From contig CANHHZ010000083.1 of NCBI GenBank assembly GCA_947460275.1, positions 1 through 8,713 on the forward strand: a DNA stretch of 8,713 nucleotides, written 5' to 3'. This document shows, one piece after another, positions 1 through 7,091 of this stretch (positions within the stretch are counted from its first letter, which is position 1; the number at the start of each line of letters is the position of its first letter). The position numbers and the translations under genes were made by a program. The notes under the pieces are model-generated. The model was not told where the DNA came from and made no database searches. It saw only the letters and a program-made list of their open reading frames with translations. The stretch comes from Sphingobacteriaceae bacterium. GTDB lineage: Bacteria; Bacteroidota; Bacteroidia; Sphingobacteriales; Sphingobacteriaceae.

Positions 1-2571
1 GATTTGATCTTCTTCTGCGCTTCCCTCTTGTTTTTCAACCAATTCGATACCTATTTCTAGGCTAGCGTCAATCAGTTCAACATTTTTCACCATATGTTGA
101 CTAAGCCTATTTCCATTGGCTTTTAAGCCCTTTACATCAATCAGCTCGGCTAAATCTACTTCTAAGATTTCTGCCGTTTTCGATTTTCCTTTTTCTACAT
201 CTATTTTAAGTTTTGCATCGGGTTTACCGGTAATTAAAATCATCTTAGAACCCGGCTCTTCGCTAATAATGCTTACTTCCTTACCCGCTGGTTGCATTTC
301 AAAAACAAAACGTTTTACAAAGTAATTTTTAGCCTTGGTGTCGTAATGTACCAATCCGTAAACTTGCTCTGGATTAAATTTTTGCATTAAAACAATTCCC
401 GAATCAAAGTGGTTACTCAAATCAAACGAGGTTAACTCGTACCAACCCGCAGCATTAACTTGCAAAATTTTGTCATCGCCATCAAACTCACCTAAGTATT
501 TACCTCTTCCGTCAACGTTTAGGCGTTTGAGCAAATCATCGTACCAAATTTTTAATCCTGACAAGGTAGAAACGCCTTTGGTTTTTAGCAATACTTTTTT
601 AATAGGATATTTTGAAACAATATTACCTTGCGAAGCCCGTCCTTTGATGGCAATTTCAGTAAAATCTACATCAAATTGCAGTTTCTTTAATTTAGAATGT
701 GGCTTAAGCATTACAGTAACAACCTCGGCTTCGCCATTAGGATTTGCCGTAAAATACAAGATTTTAGAGCCTTTGGTTCCTTTGGTTAAATCGTACTCTT
801 TATCTCTCGTAACGCCTAAAACTGCAAAACGCTTAATGTAATTTGTTCCGCTTGCGCCATCTCTGTAAATAAGATTATAAACGGTTCGCTCATCGCCTTT
901 TTTAAATACTTGTGCATGAATAATACCCTTGCCTACAAAGGTTTTATCTGCAACTTTAGTGATGATACATTTTCCGTCTTCTCTAAAAACAATAATCTCG
1001 TCAATATCCGAACAGTCGGCAACAAACTCATCTTTTCGTAAACCTGTACCTACAAAACCATCTTCACGATTTACATATAATTTAACGTTGGCTAAAGCTA
1101 CTTTACTGGCCTCCACTTTATCAAACAAACGGATTTCAGTTTTACGTTCTCTACCTTTTGCATATTTATCTTTTAACTTTTGAAACCAAGCAATGGTATA
1201 GTCTGTCAAATGACGCAAATGCCCTTTTACCACCTTAATTTCATCTTCCAAAGCTTTCATTTGCTCATCCGCCTTTTTCACATCAAAACGGGTGATGCTA
1301 CTCATGGGCTTATCAATCAATTTTTTAAAATCTTCGGGTAATATTTCTCGGTATAAAGAAGGTTTAAACGGGTCGAACAATAAATTTAATACTGTTACTA
1401 CTGCGTCAAAATCGTTTGCATTTTCATATTCAGGATTTTTATACATCCCTTCCTGAATAAATATTTTAAGCAAAGAGCTAAAGAATATACGTTCCATGAG
1501 CTCGTGCAAACGAATTTCTAACTCACGTTTGAGCAAGAACTTTGTATGTTGCGTATTTTGCCCTAAAACATCATTAACCGTTAAAAAATGAGGTTTATCA
1601 TCTTTAATAATACATGTATTTGGGGATATAGAAACCTCGCAAGCCGTAAAAGCGTAAAGCGCATCAATGGTTACATCTGGCGAAATACCGGGCGCCAACT
1701 GCACCACAATTTCTACATTGGCAGCGGTGTTGTCTTCTATCTTTTTGATCTTGATTTTGCCTTTATCGTTGGCCGCCAAAATACTGTCGATAACCGAACC
1801 TGTAGTGGTACTGTAAGGAATTTCGGTTATAACTAGCGTTTTTTTATCTTTTTCGGTAATTTTTGCCCTCACCCTTATTCTTCCACCACGCATTCCTTCG
1901 TTGTAGTTAGAAAAATCGGCCATACCACCCGTAAAGAAATCGGGTAAAATATTAGGTTTATTTCCTCTTAGCAACTCAATTGATGCATCCAAAAGCTCAA
2001 CAAAGTTGTGGGGCATAATTTTGGTGGCCAAGCCCACTGCAATACCTTCTGCACCTTGTGCCAACAACAATGGAAATTTTACGGGCAAAGTTACAGGCTC
2101 GCTATTTCTACCATCATAGCTTAACTGCCAAACCGTAGTATCGGCATTAAAAACCACTTCGTTTGCAAATTTAGACAAGCGTGCCTCAATGTAACGAGGT
2201 GCAGCAGCGCTATCGCCAGTAATGGGGTCGCCCCAGTTTCCTTGGCAATCAATCAACAAATCTTTTTGCCCAATTTGCACCATTGCATCGCCGATAGAAG
2301 CATCGCCATGCGGGTGATACTTCATCGTATTTCCAATAACGTTTGCTGCTTTATTGAAACGGCCATCGTCCATTTCTTTTAACGAATGCATAATACGGCG
2401 CTGCACAGGTTTTAAACCATCGTGAATGTGCGGCACTGCCCTATCTAAAATTACATAAGAAGCATAATCGAGAAACCAATTTTCGTAAAGTCCATTGATA
2501 GGAATTACGGTGTGTTTGATTTCCGCACTATTCTCTTCATTTAGGCTGTTTTCGTCTATTTCTTCACTCAT
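1..2571 (-). CDS. parC: DNA topoisomerase IV subunit A (3' end outside window)
   Basis: This is the DNA-cleaving and rejoining subunit of topoisomerase IV, which with ParE decatenates and relaxes DNA in the nucleoid. The minus-strand frame stays open from an ATG at 2571 to the left edge: 857 codons with no stop, so the C-terminus is missing. Family features visible are the HPHGD segment with Asp90, the catalytic tyrosine Tyr127 within AAAPRY, the intercalating-type isoleucine Ile177 in EGIAVG, and from about residue 490 a beta-pinwheel-like C-terminal domain. That domain has only a degenerate GyrA box (GRASQGN, residues 644-650) instead of QRRGGKG, which favours topoisomerase IV over gyrase. 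Residue 91, equivalent to E. coli GyrA Ser83, is alanine, and the acidic partner position is Asp95. The start fits the family N-terminus; no Shine-Dalgarno sequence is seen. Naming parC rather than gyrA also relies on the nearby parE. Confidence 0.95.
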   Translation of the reverse strand, partial: MSEEIDENSLNEENSAEIKHTVIPINGLYENWFLDYASYVILDRAVPHIHDGLKPVQRRIMHSLKEMDDGRFNKAANVIGNTMKYHPHGDASIGDAMVQIGQKDLLIDCQGNWGDPITGDSAAAPRYIEARLSKFANEVVFNADTTVWQLSYDGRNSEPVTLPVKFPLLLAQGAEGIAVGLATKIMPHNFVELLDASIELLRGNKPNILPDFFTGGMADFSNYNEGMRGGRIRVRAKITEKDKKTLVITEIPYSTTTGSVIDSILAANDKGKIKIKKIEDNTAANVEIVVQLAPGISPDVTIDALYAFTACEVSISPNTCIIKDDKPHFLTVNDVLGQNTQHTKFLLKRELEIRLHELMERIFFSSLLKIFIQEGMYKNPEYENANDFDAVVTVLNLLFDPFKPSLYREILPEDFKKLIDKPMSSITRFDVKKADEQMKALEDEIKVVKGHLRHLTDYTIAWFQKLKDKYAKGRERKTEIRLFDKVEASKVALANVKLYVNREDGFVGTGLRKDEFVADCSDIDEIIVFREDGKCIITKVADKTFVGKGIIHAQVFKKGDERTVYNLIYRDGASGTNYIKRFAVLGVTRDKEYDLTKGTKGSKILYFTANPNGEAEVVTVMLKPHSKLKKLQFDVDFTEIAIKGRASQGNIVSKYPIKKVLLKTKGVSTLSGLKIWYDDLLKRLNVDGRGKYLGEFDGDDKILQVNAAGWYELTSFDLSNHFDSGIVLMQKFNPEQVYGLVHYDTKAKNYFVKRFVFEMQPAGKEVSIISEEPGSKMILITGKPDAKLKIDVEKGKSKTAEILEVDLAELIDVKGLKANGNRLSQHMVKNVELIDASLEIGIELVEKQEGSAEEDQI

Positions 2572-2595
2572 TCGTTCATAAGAATTTGGGATGCG

Positions 2596-2627
2596 TAAAT
2601 ATAAGTGTTGGGATTATATTTTACGAA
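2596..2627 (-). promoter_or_regulatory. Candidate promoter of parC
   Basis: On the minus strand TTCG (2624-2627) is followed after 20 bases by TATATTTA (2596-2603). This is one mismatch in each box from the Bacteroidota TTTG / TAnnTTTG pattern. Transcription would begin near 2590, about 20 bases before the parC ATG. It suggests parC can be transcribed on its own rather than only from the cdd side. AT-rich intergenic DNA gives such matches by chance, so this is tentative. Confidence 0.35.
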
Positions 2628-2693
2628 GGAAGTTTTTAACACCTTGTTTAAATAGATTTCCCAATGTGGAATATTAAAATTCAATACCAAAAT

Positions 2694-3182
2694 TTACCTC
2701 AACAATCTGTCTTCTGCAAAGGCAAACGGCAACAAGGTTTTTACCTCATTTACCTTGATGATACTACCATTTAAACAATAAAAAATCACCTCAATAGGCG
2801 ATTTTTGTTTTCTTTCGGCTTCTATCATTACTTGCAAACAGGCGCCGCAAGAAGTAACAGGATTTTGCAAATCAAAACTTGTAGTAAAGGCGGTAATGGC
2901 TATTGTTTTAATTATAGAATTTGGATAATTAGCGCCAATACTAAACAAGGCCACCCGCTCTGCGCACAAGCCCGAGGGAAAAGCTATGTTTTCTTGGTTA
3001 CTACCCAATACGATTTGATTATCAGTTAACAACACCGCTGTACCAACTTTAAAGTTACTATAAGGCGAATGTGAAGTGGCCAAGGCTTCTTCGGCTTTTT
3101 TACACAATAGCTGATCACTTTCCGATAGCTCTGTTATATTTTGGAAAGTTTGGTAACTCAATGTTAAATTTAGTGTATTCAT
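2694..3182 (-). CDS. cdd: Cytidine deaminase
   Basis: This is a zinc-dependent cytosolic enzyme converting cytidine and deoxycytidine to uridine and deoxyuridine in pyrimidine salvage. Its 162 residues are slightly more than the 130-140 of short homotetrameric enzymes; the extra length is an N-terminal stretch of about 20 residues. Visible are SPYSNFKVG (39-47), the nucleoside-binding GSNQEN (60-65), the CAE box with zinc ligand Cys73 and proton shuttle Glu75, the second zinc pair Cys112 and Cys115, and a C-terminal LLPFAF-type segment ending in LR. All catalytic residues are present. The second zinc box reads TSCGACLQ instead of the usual PCGxCRQ, so the proline and arginine are replaced. 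The gene lies between parE and parC on the same strand, with gaps of 232 and 122 bases, so co-transcription is possible but not obvious. Confidence 0.93.
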   Translation of the reverse strand: MNTLNLTLSYQTFQNITELSESDQLLCKKAEEALATSHSPYSNFKVGTAVLLTDNQIVLGSNQENIAFPSGLCAERVALFSIGANYPNSIIKTIAITAFTTSFDLQNPVTSCGACLQVMIEAERKQKSPIEVIFYCLNGSIIKVNEVKTLLPFAFAEDRLLR

Positions 3183-3295
3183 AAAATGAAATTATAAATT
3201 ATTTGCGGTGTGAGCAGCCATTACAAAAAATGAACTAGCTATTTAAATTGAAAAAAACTGAATTTTGAATACAAAAGATAGCCCAACCATTACAA

Positions 3296-3323
3296 ATAAG
3301 AAACAAATTAATTTGTTTCTTAT
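3296..3323. repeat. Perfect 28-bp AT-rich palindrome
   Basis: The arm ATAAGAAACAAATT (3296-3309) is followed directly by its exact reverse complement (3310-3323). As RNA it could fold into a 12-bp stem with a 4-base loop. It lies 92 bases past the parE stop and 114 bases upstream of the cdd start. On the minus strand the right arm is T-rich and runs into TTTG, so it may be the parE terminator. On the plus strand it is followed by CTTTTTT, but no plus-strand gene reads into it. A dimeric regulator site for cdd is the other option; the sequence does not decide. Confidence 0.6.
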
Positions 3324-3337
3324 CTTTTTTAAAAGAT
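3322..3337. repeat. Second inverted repeat abutting the palindrome
   Basis: ATCTTTT and AAAAGAT form a perfect 7-bp inverted repeat around two central bases, overlapping the end of the larger palindrome by two bases. Together they make a 42-base block of dyad symmetry in the parE-cdd gap. The stem is only A/T apart from one G-C pair, so it would be weak as an RNA hairpin. Confidence 0.4.
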
Positions 3338-3414
3338 CTAAAAAGTTAAACACTTTATATTACACCAAATTTGAACCATGGTTAAGAGATAAAAATAGGG
3401 CAACTAAAGTATAG

Positions 3415-5304
3415 TTAAGCCACTTCTAAATCTTGGGTATTGGCTTCGTTTCTTTCTTTATCTTCTTCCCTAAGTTCGTCTTTTTCGATTCTTAAATTTT
3501 TAATGATATGTTGTTGGCGCTCTGGTGTGTTTTTGCCCATGTAATATTCGAGCAGTTTTTTAATGGTTTGTTCTTTTAAAATTACCGGATCCAACCTAAT
3601 GTCTTTTCCTATAAATAAACCAAACTCATCAGGCGATATTTCTCCTAAACCTTTAAAACGTGTAATCTCAGGTTTTCCACCTAATTTATCGATGGCTGTA
3701 CGTCTTTCGTCTTCGCTATAGCAATAAATGGTTTCTTTTTTATTGCGCACCCTAAACAATGGCGTTTGCAAAATATAAACGTGCCCAGCTTTTACCAAAT
3801 CAGGAAAAAATTGCAAAAAGAAAGTCATCATCAACAACCTAATGTGCATTCCGTCCACATCGGCATCGGTAGCAATAACAATATTGTTGTAGTGTAAACC
3901 TTCCAAGCCATCTTCTATGTTTAAAGCATGTTGCAAAAGGTTAAACTCTTCGTTTTCGTACACCACTTTTTTGGTCAGCTCGTAACAGTTTAAAGGCTTT
4001 CCTTTTAGGCTAAACACCGCTTGGCAATCTACATCTCTACTTTTTGTAATAGACCCAGAAGCCGAATCGCCTTCGGTAATAAACAAAGTAGTTTCGTATC
4101 TTTTTTCGTGGGTGCTGTTAAAATGAACTTTGCAGTCTCTCAATTTCTTATTGTGTAAAGATGCTTTTTTTGCTCTATCGTTGGCCAACTTTTTAATCCC
4201 TGCAATATCTTTTCGTTCTCTTTCAGATTGGATAATGCGTTTCAACAAAGCGTCGGCAACATCAGTATGTTTGTGCAAATAATCATCCAATTCTTTCTTC
4301 ACAAAATCGTTGATGAAAGTACGGACCGACGGACCTTCTGGACCCATATTTTGCGAACCTAACTTAGTTTTAGTTTGCGATTCGAAAACTGGCTCTTGTA
4401 CCCTAACAGAAATGGCCGCTATAATCGACGCCCTGATATCCGAAGCATCATATTCTTTTTTATAAAACTCTCTAATGGTTTTTACCACCGCTTCCCTAAA
4501 TGCCGCTTGGTGTGTTCCACCCTGTGTAGTGTGTTGTCCATTCACAAAAGAATGGTAATCTTCGCCGTATTGCTGGCCGTGGGTCATCGCTATTTCTATA
4601 TCATTTCCCACCAAGTGGATAATGGGATAGCGCAATTCTTCGGGCTTGTTTTGTTTAGACAATAAATCATACAATCCTCGCTCCGAAAAATATTTATCAT
4701 TGTTAAAATTGATAGTTAAACCGGTATTTAGGAATACGTAATTCCAAATCATGCTTTCTACAAAATCTGGGATATAATGGTAATTTCTAAAAATACTTTC
4801 GTCGGGATAAAAAGTTATAGCCGTACCATTGCGCTGCGTGGTATCAATTATTGGATGTTCTGTTACTACTTCCCCCCTAGAGAATTCTACTTTTTTGGTT
4901 TTACCATCCCGGTAAGACTGCACTACAAAATTGGTAGACAAGGCGTTTACAGCTTTCGTACCTACACCATTTAGGCCTACCGATTTTTGGAAGGCGTTGC
5001 TATCGTATTTACCTCCGGTGTTTATTTTAGATACGCAATCTATAACCTTGCCTAAAGGGATACCACGACCATAATCTCTAACATTTACCTTTTGATCTGA
5101 AACTGTTATTTCTATGGTTTTGCCAGAGCCCATTACAAACTCATCTATGGAATTGTCTACAATTTCTTTCAACAACACATAAATCCCGTCGTCTTGTGCA
5201 GAGCCATCACCAAGCTTACCAATGTACATTCCAGGGCGTAAACGGATGTGTTCTTTCCAGTCTAGCGAGCGTATACTGTCGTCGTTATAAATCGGTTCGG
5301 CCAT
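3415..5304 (-). CDS. parE: DNA topoisomerase IV subunit B
   Basis: This is the ATPase subunit of topoisomerase IV, partner of the ParC encoded downstream. At 629 residues it has the compact ParE length. In order: a GHKL ATPase domain with EIVDN (Glu47 as general base, Asn51 for magnesium), DYGRGIP (from Asp77) and the ATP lid GLNGVGTKAVNALS (110-123); a transducer domain with QTKTKL (310-315), Lys312 being the expected gamma-phosphate contact; a TOPRIM domain with EGDSASG (Glu411) and TDADVDG (Asp480, Asp482, Asp484); and the ITRFKGLGE motif (547-555). The acidic tail after about residue 605 is typically variable. The ATG start gives the usual MAEPIY-type N-terminus just before the ATPase domain. 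A GyrB identity is less likely given the adjacent parC and the divergent TOPRIM segment after EGDSASG (no PLRGK form). Confidence 0.95.
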   Translation of the reverse strand: MAEPIYNDDSIRSLDWKEHIRLRPGMYIGKLGDGSAQDDGIYVLLKEIVDNSIDEFVMGSGKTIEITVSDQKVNVRDYGRGIPLGKVIDCVSKINTGGKYDSNAFQKSVGLNGVGTKAVNALSTNFVVQSYRDGKTKKVEFSRGEVVTEHPIIDTTQRNGTAITFYPDESIFRNYHYIPDFVESMIWNYVFLNTGLTINFNNDKYFSERGLYDLLSKQNKPEELRYPIIHLVGNDIEIAMTHGQQYGEDYHSFVNGQHTTQGGTHQAAFREAVVKTIREFYKKEYDASDIRASIIAAISVRVQEPVFESQTKTKLGSQNMGPEGPSVRTFINDFVKKELDDYLHKHTDVADALLKRIIQSERERKDIAGIKKLANDRAKKASLHNKKLRDCKVHFNSTHEKRYETTLFITEGDSASGSITKSRDVDCQAVFSLKGKPLNCYELTKKVVYENEEFNLLQHALNIEDGLEGLHYNNIVIATDADVDGMHIRLLMMTFFLQFFPDLVKAGHVYILQTPLFRVRNKKETIYCYSEDERRTAIDKLGGKPEITRFKGLGEISPDEFGLFIGKDIRLDPVILKEQTIKKLLEYYMGKNTPERQQHIIKNLRIEKDELREEDKERNEANTQDLEVA

Positions 5305-5365
5305 ATTTTAAAACTTTGTAGCGTTGTTAAAATTGCAAAATTTTTGAAAAAATAATTTAGCATCA

Positions 5366-5396
5366 CAAATTTAACTTAATATCCATGTAAATCAAT
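5366..5396 (-). promoter_or_regulatory. Candidate promoter of parE
   Basis: On the minus strand ATTG (5393-5396) precedes TAAATTTG (5366-5373) by exactly 19 bases. The -7 box matches the Bacteroidota consensus TAnnTTTG fully and the -33 box matches TTTG in three of four positions. The implied transcript would start near 5361, giving a leader of roughly 55 bases. It would drive parE and possibly cdd. Confidence 0.5.
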
Positions 5397-5446
5397 TACA
5401 AAGTTTCCACAAATAAACATTTTAGGAGCAAACAATAAGCAAGTCT

Positions 5447-5477
5447 TTTGACAGAAAGCTAAAAAACTGTATCTTCC
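5447..5477 (+). promoter_or_regulatory. Candidate promoter of the APC permease
   Basis: TTTG (5447-5450) is followed after 19 bases by TATCTTCC (5470-5477), which matches TAnnTTTG at the TA and first two T positions but not the last two. Spacing is right and the -33 box is exact. The leader would be only about 10 bases before the ATG at 5494. Confidence 0.35.
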
Positions 5478-5493
5478 AAAATCATTTGATATT

Positions 5494-6849
5494 ATGCAAC
5501 AAAAAAAGCAACTCTCCTTGTTCGACCTATCCATGATTGTAGTAAGCTTGGTTATTGGTATGGGTATTTTTAGAACACCAGTAAATGTAGCTTCGAAAGC
5601 ACAAATTCCCGAATTATTTTTTTTAGCATGGTTTATTGGGGGATTTATTGCACTATGTGGCGCACTTACCTATGCCGAAATAGGATCTAGATTACCCGTA
5701 ACTGGCGGATATTATAAAATTTTTTCGGTTTGCTACCACCCTTCCATCGCCTTTGCCATCAACTGCATTATTGTAGTTTCTAATGCCGCATCGGTAGCTG
5801 GAGTTGCCTTAATTGGCGCAGAATATTTAAGTAAAATTTTACCCAGCAGCAGTATGCATCCCGAAGATTATAGGATTTTGATTGCTTTGCTTAGCATTAT
5901 GCTTTTTTATACTATCAATCTTTTCGGGTTAAGAACAAGCTCACGCACCCAAAACATTTTAACAGTTATTAAAATAGCTATGGTGCTTACCCTTATTGGC
6001 GCAGTGTTTTTTGGCGAACAAACCAACGCCATTGCCCCAATTTTTAAAATAGCAAGTGGTGCAGCACCCACTTGGAGCGATTACGGAAAAGCGCTTGGCT
6101 TATGTTTAATTGCCGTTTCGTTTAGTTTTGGCGGTTACCAACAAACCATAAATTTTGGCGGAGAAACCAAGGAAGCTAAAAAAATTGTTCCCCGAGCCAT
6201 TATCATTGGCTTGGCCATTATTATTACTTTGTACATGGCTATAAATTACGCTTACGTAAAAGTTATTGGCTTTGAGCAGCTAAAAACCGCCGAAAGCATT
6301 GCAGCGATACTAGCCGGTAAAATTTTTGGCCCCATCGGCTTTTCGTTGCTTTCGGGGTTAATTTATTTGTCGGTTTTGGGTTATGTAAACGTAAATTTAC
6401 TAAGTAATCCAAGGGCAATGTATGCCATGGGCGAAGAAAAAGCCCTACCAAAAATTTTTACCTTAAAAACCAAAAAGCACGAAACCATGATTGTAAGCTT
6501 AACCGTGTTTACCATTGTGGCTATTCTAACTTTATTTTACGCACAAACCTTCGATAAAATTGTAAACTACTCTATATTTTTAGATAGCATCGGTTTTGCC
6601 ACTTCGGCGGCAGCCATTTTTATCTTGCGCAAAAAAACAGCACATCTTTCCAAAAAAGATATTTACACTGTTCCATTTGGTGCATTGATACCCGTTATTT
6701 TTATTTCTGCTTATTTATTTGTGGCGTTTAGCATTTATACGGACGATCCAAATGCAGCGCTAAACGGCCTGTATATTTTCGGCGGATTTATTGTTATCTA
6801 TTTTATCATCAAATATTTCAACAATAGAGAAGCGCAAAAAGCGGACTAA
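5494..6849 (+). CDS. APC-family amino acid permease
   Basis: This is an inner-membrane amino acid transporter of the amino acid-polyamine-organocation superfamily; the exact substrate cannot be read from sequence. Its 451 residues carry about 12 hydrophobic segments, roughly at 8-29, 42-64, 84-108, 128-146, 154-172, 200-220, 233-255, 276-300, 331-349, 356-378, 393-413 and 423-441. The first contains GMGIF (22-26), the family's unwound substrate-binding helix. The loop after segment 6 has the characteristic GGETKEAKKIVPRAI stretch (222-236). The short cytoplasmic N-terminus begins MQQKKQLSLFD, and the only plausible start is the ATG six codons before the first helix. The gene is divergent from parE and followed 242 bases later by the helicase on the same strand. 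No terminator hairpin is evident after its TAA; a heptamer array begins there instead. The family call is firm, the substrate unknown. Confidence 0.92.
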   Translation: MQQKKQLSLFDLSMIVVSLVIGMGIFRTPVNVASKAQIPELFFLAWFIGGFIALCGALTYAEIGSRLPVTGGYYKIFSVCYHPSIAFAINCIIVVSNAASVAGVALIGAEYLSKILPSSSMHPEDYRILIALLSIMLFYTINLFGLRTSSRTQNILTVIKIAMVLTLIGAVFFGEQTNAIAPIFKIASGAAPTWSDYGKALGLCLIAVSFSFGGYQQTINFGGETKEAKKIVPRAIIIGLAIIITLYMAINYAYVKVIGFEQLKTAESIAAILAGKIFGPIGFSLLSGLIYLSVLGYVNVNLLSNPRAMYAMGEEKALPKIFTLKTKKHETMIVSLTVFTIVAILTLFYAQTFDKIVNYSIFLDSIGFATSAAAIFILRKKTAHLSKKDIYTVPFGALIPVIFISAYLFVAFSIYTDDPNAALNGLYIFGGFIVIYFIIKYFNNREAQKAD

Positions 6850-6855
6850 TGAAGT

Positions 6856-6897
6856 AGAGCAAAGAACAAAGAGCAAGGAGCAAGGAACAAGGAACAA
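6856..6897 (+). repeat. Tandem heptamer array, six RGARCAA units
   Basis: Six consecutive 7-base units read AGAGCAA, AGAACAA, AGAGCAA, GGAGCAA, GGAACAA, GGAACAA, varying only by purine exchange at positions 1 and 4. The array begins six bases after the permease stop codon. Read on the opposite strand it gives CSLL-like peptide in any overlapping reading frame, which explains spurious short ORFs here. The function is unknown. Confidence 0.85.
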
Positions 6898-6909
6898 TAA
6901 ATTCGTCAT

Positions 6910-6966
6910 GCATTGAAAAGGCGAAAGGCCAACCGTTACACCAAAAACCGCTCGTTTTCGCAATGC
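6910..6966. repeat. Imperfect inverted repeat upstream of the helicase
   Basis: GCATTGAAAA (6910-6919) and TTTTCGCAATGC (6955-6966) are inverted copies apart from a two-base bulge, separated by 35 bases. The right arm overlaps the candidate -33 region of the helicase promoter. It could be an operator or chance; nothing else supports a role. Confidence 0.3.
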
Positions 6967-6987
6967 GGATAATATTCCCTACATTTG
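6956..6987 (+). promoter_or_regulatory. Candidate promoter of the DEAD-box helicase
   Basis: TACATTTG (6980-6987) matches the Bacteroidota -7 consensus TAnnTTTG exactly and is followed by CAGC, a common context for starts in this phylum. A TTTC lies 20 bases upstream (6956-6959) at the -33 position. Transcription would start near 6993, leaving an untranslated leader of roughly 100 bases. This makes the helicase independent of the permease. Confidence 0.55.
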
Positions 6988-7091
6988 CAGCGAAGCAGAA
7001 TTTCTTTATCATTTTAAAGCAACTCGCAAGTTAGTCTTTCCCACAATGATTGTTCTAGCTTCTTCGCATTATTAAACTTAAAAATTATACT

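Noticed and set aside
116..1836. Four plus-strand ORFs of 69-123 codons
   Set aside because: They are antisense to parC, whose frame is continuous with clear topoisomerase motifs, and their peptides have no recognisable domain.
2568..2579. Three-codon upstream ORF (ATG AAC GAA TGA) overlapping the parC start
   Set aside because: Too short to judge and expected by chance; the downstream ATG gives the family N-terminus. Translational coupling cannot be shown from sequence.
2608..2664. TTGGGA / TCCCAA inverted repeat in the cdd-parC gap
   Set aside because: Six-bp arms 45 bases apart with no T run; too weak to call a terminator or operator.
4375..4974. Plus-strand ORFs inside parE
   Set aside because: Antisense shadows of a well-conserved coding frame.
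5328..5343. Short AT-only hairpin in the parE leader
   Set aside because: Six-bp A/T stem with low stability in AT-rich DNA; no evidence of regulation.
6760..7012. Two overlapping minus-strand ORFs of 64-67 codons with Cys-Ser-Leu-rich peptide
   Set aside because: Their composition comes from reading the heptamer array in reverse; they overlap the permease end and the helicase promoter and resemble no known protein.
7046..7075. Nine-codon ORF ending 16 bases before the helicase TTG
   Set aside because: Possible leader peptide, but with no regulatory codon run, no ribosome site and no attenuator hairpin it is most likely chance.
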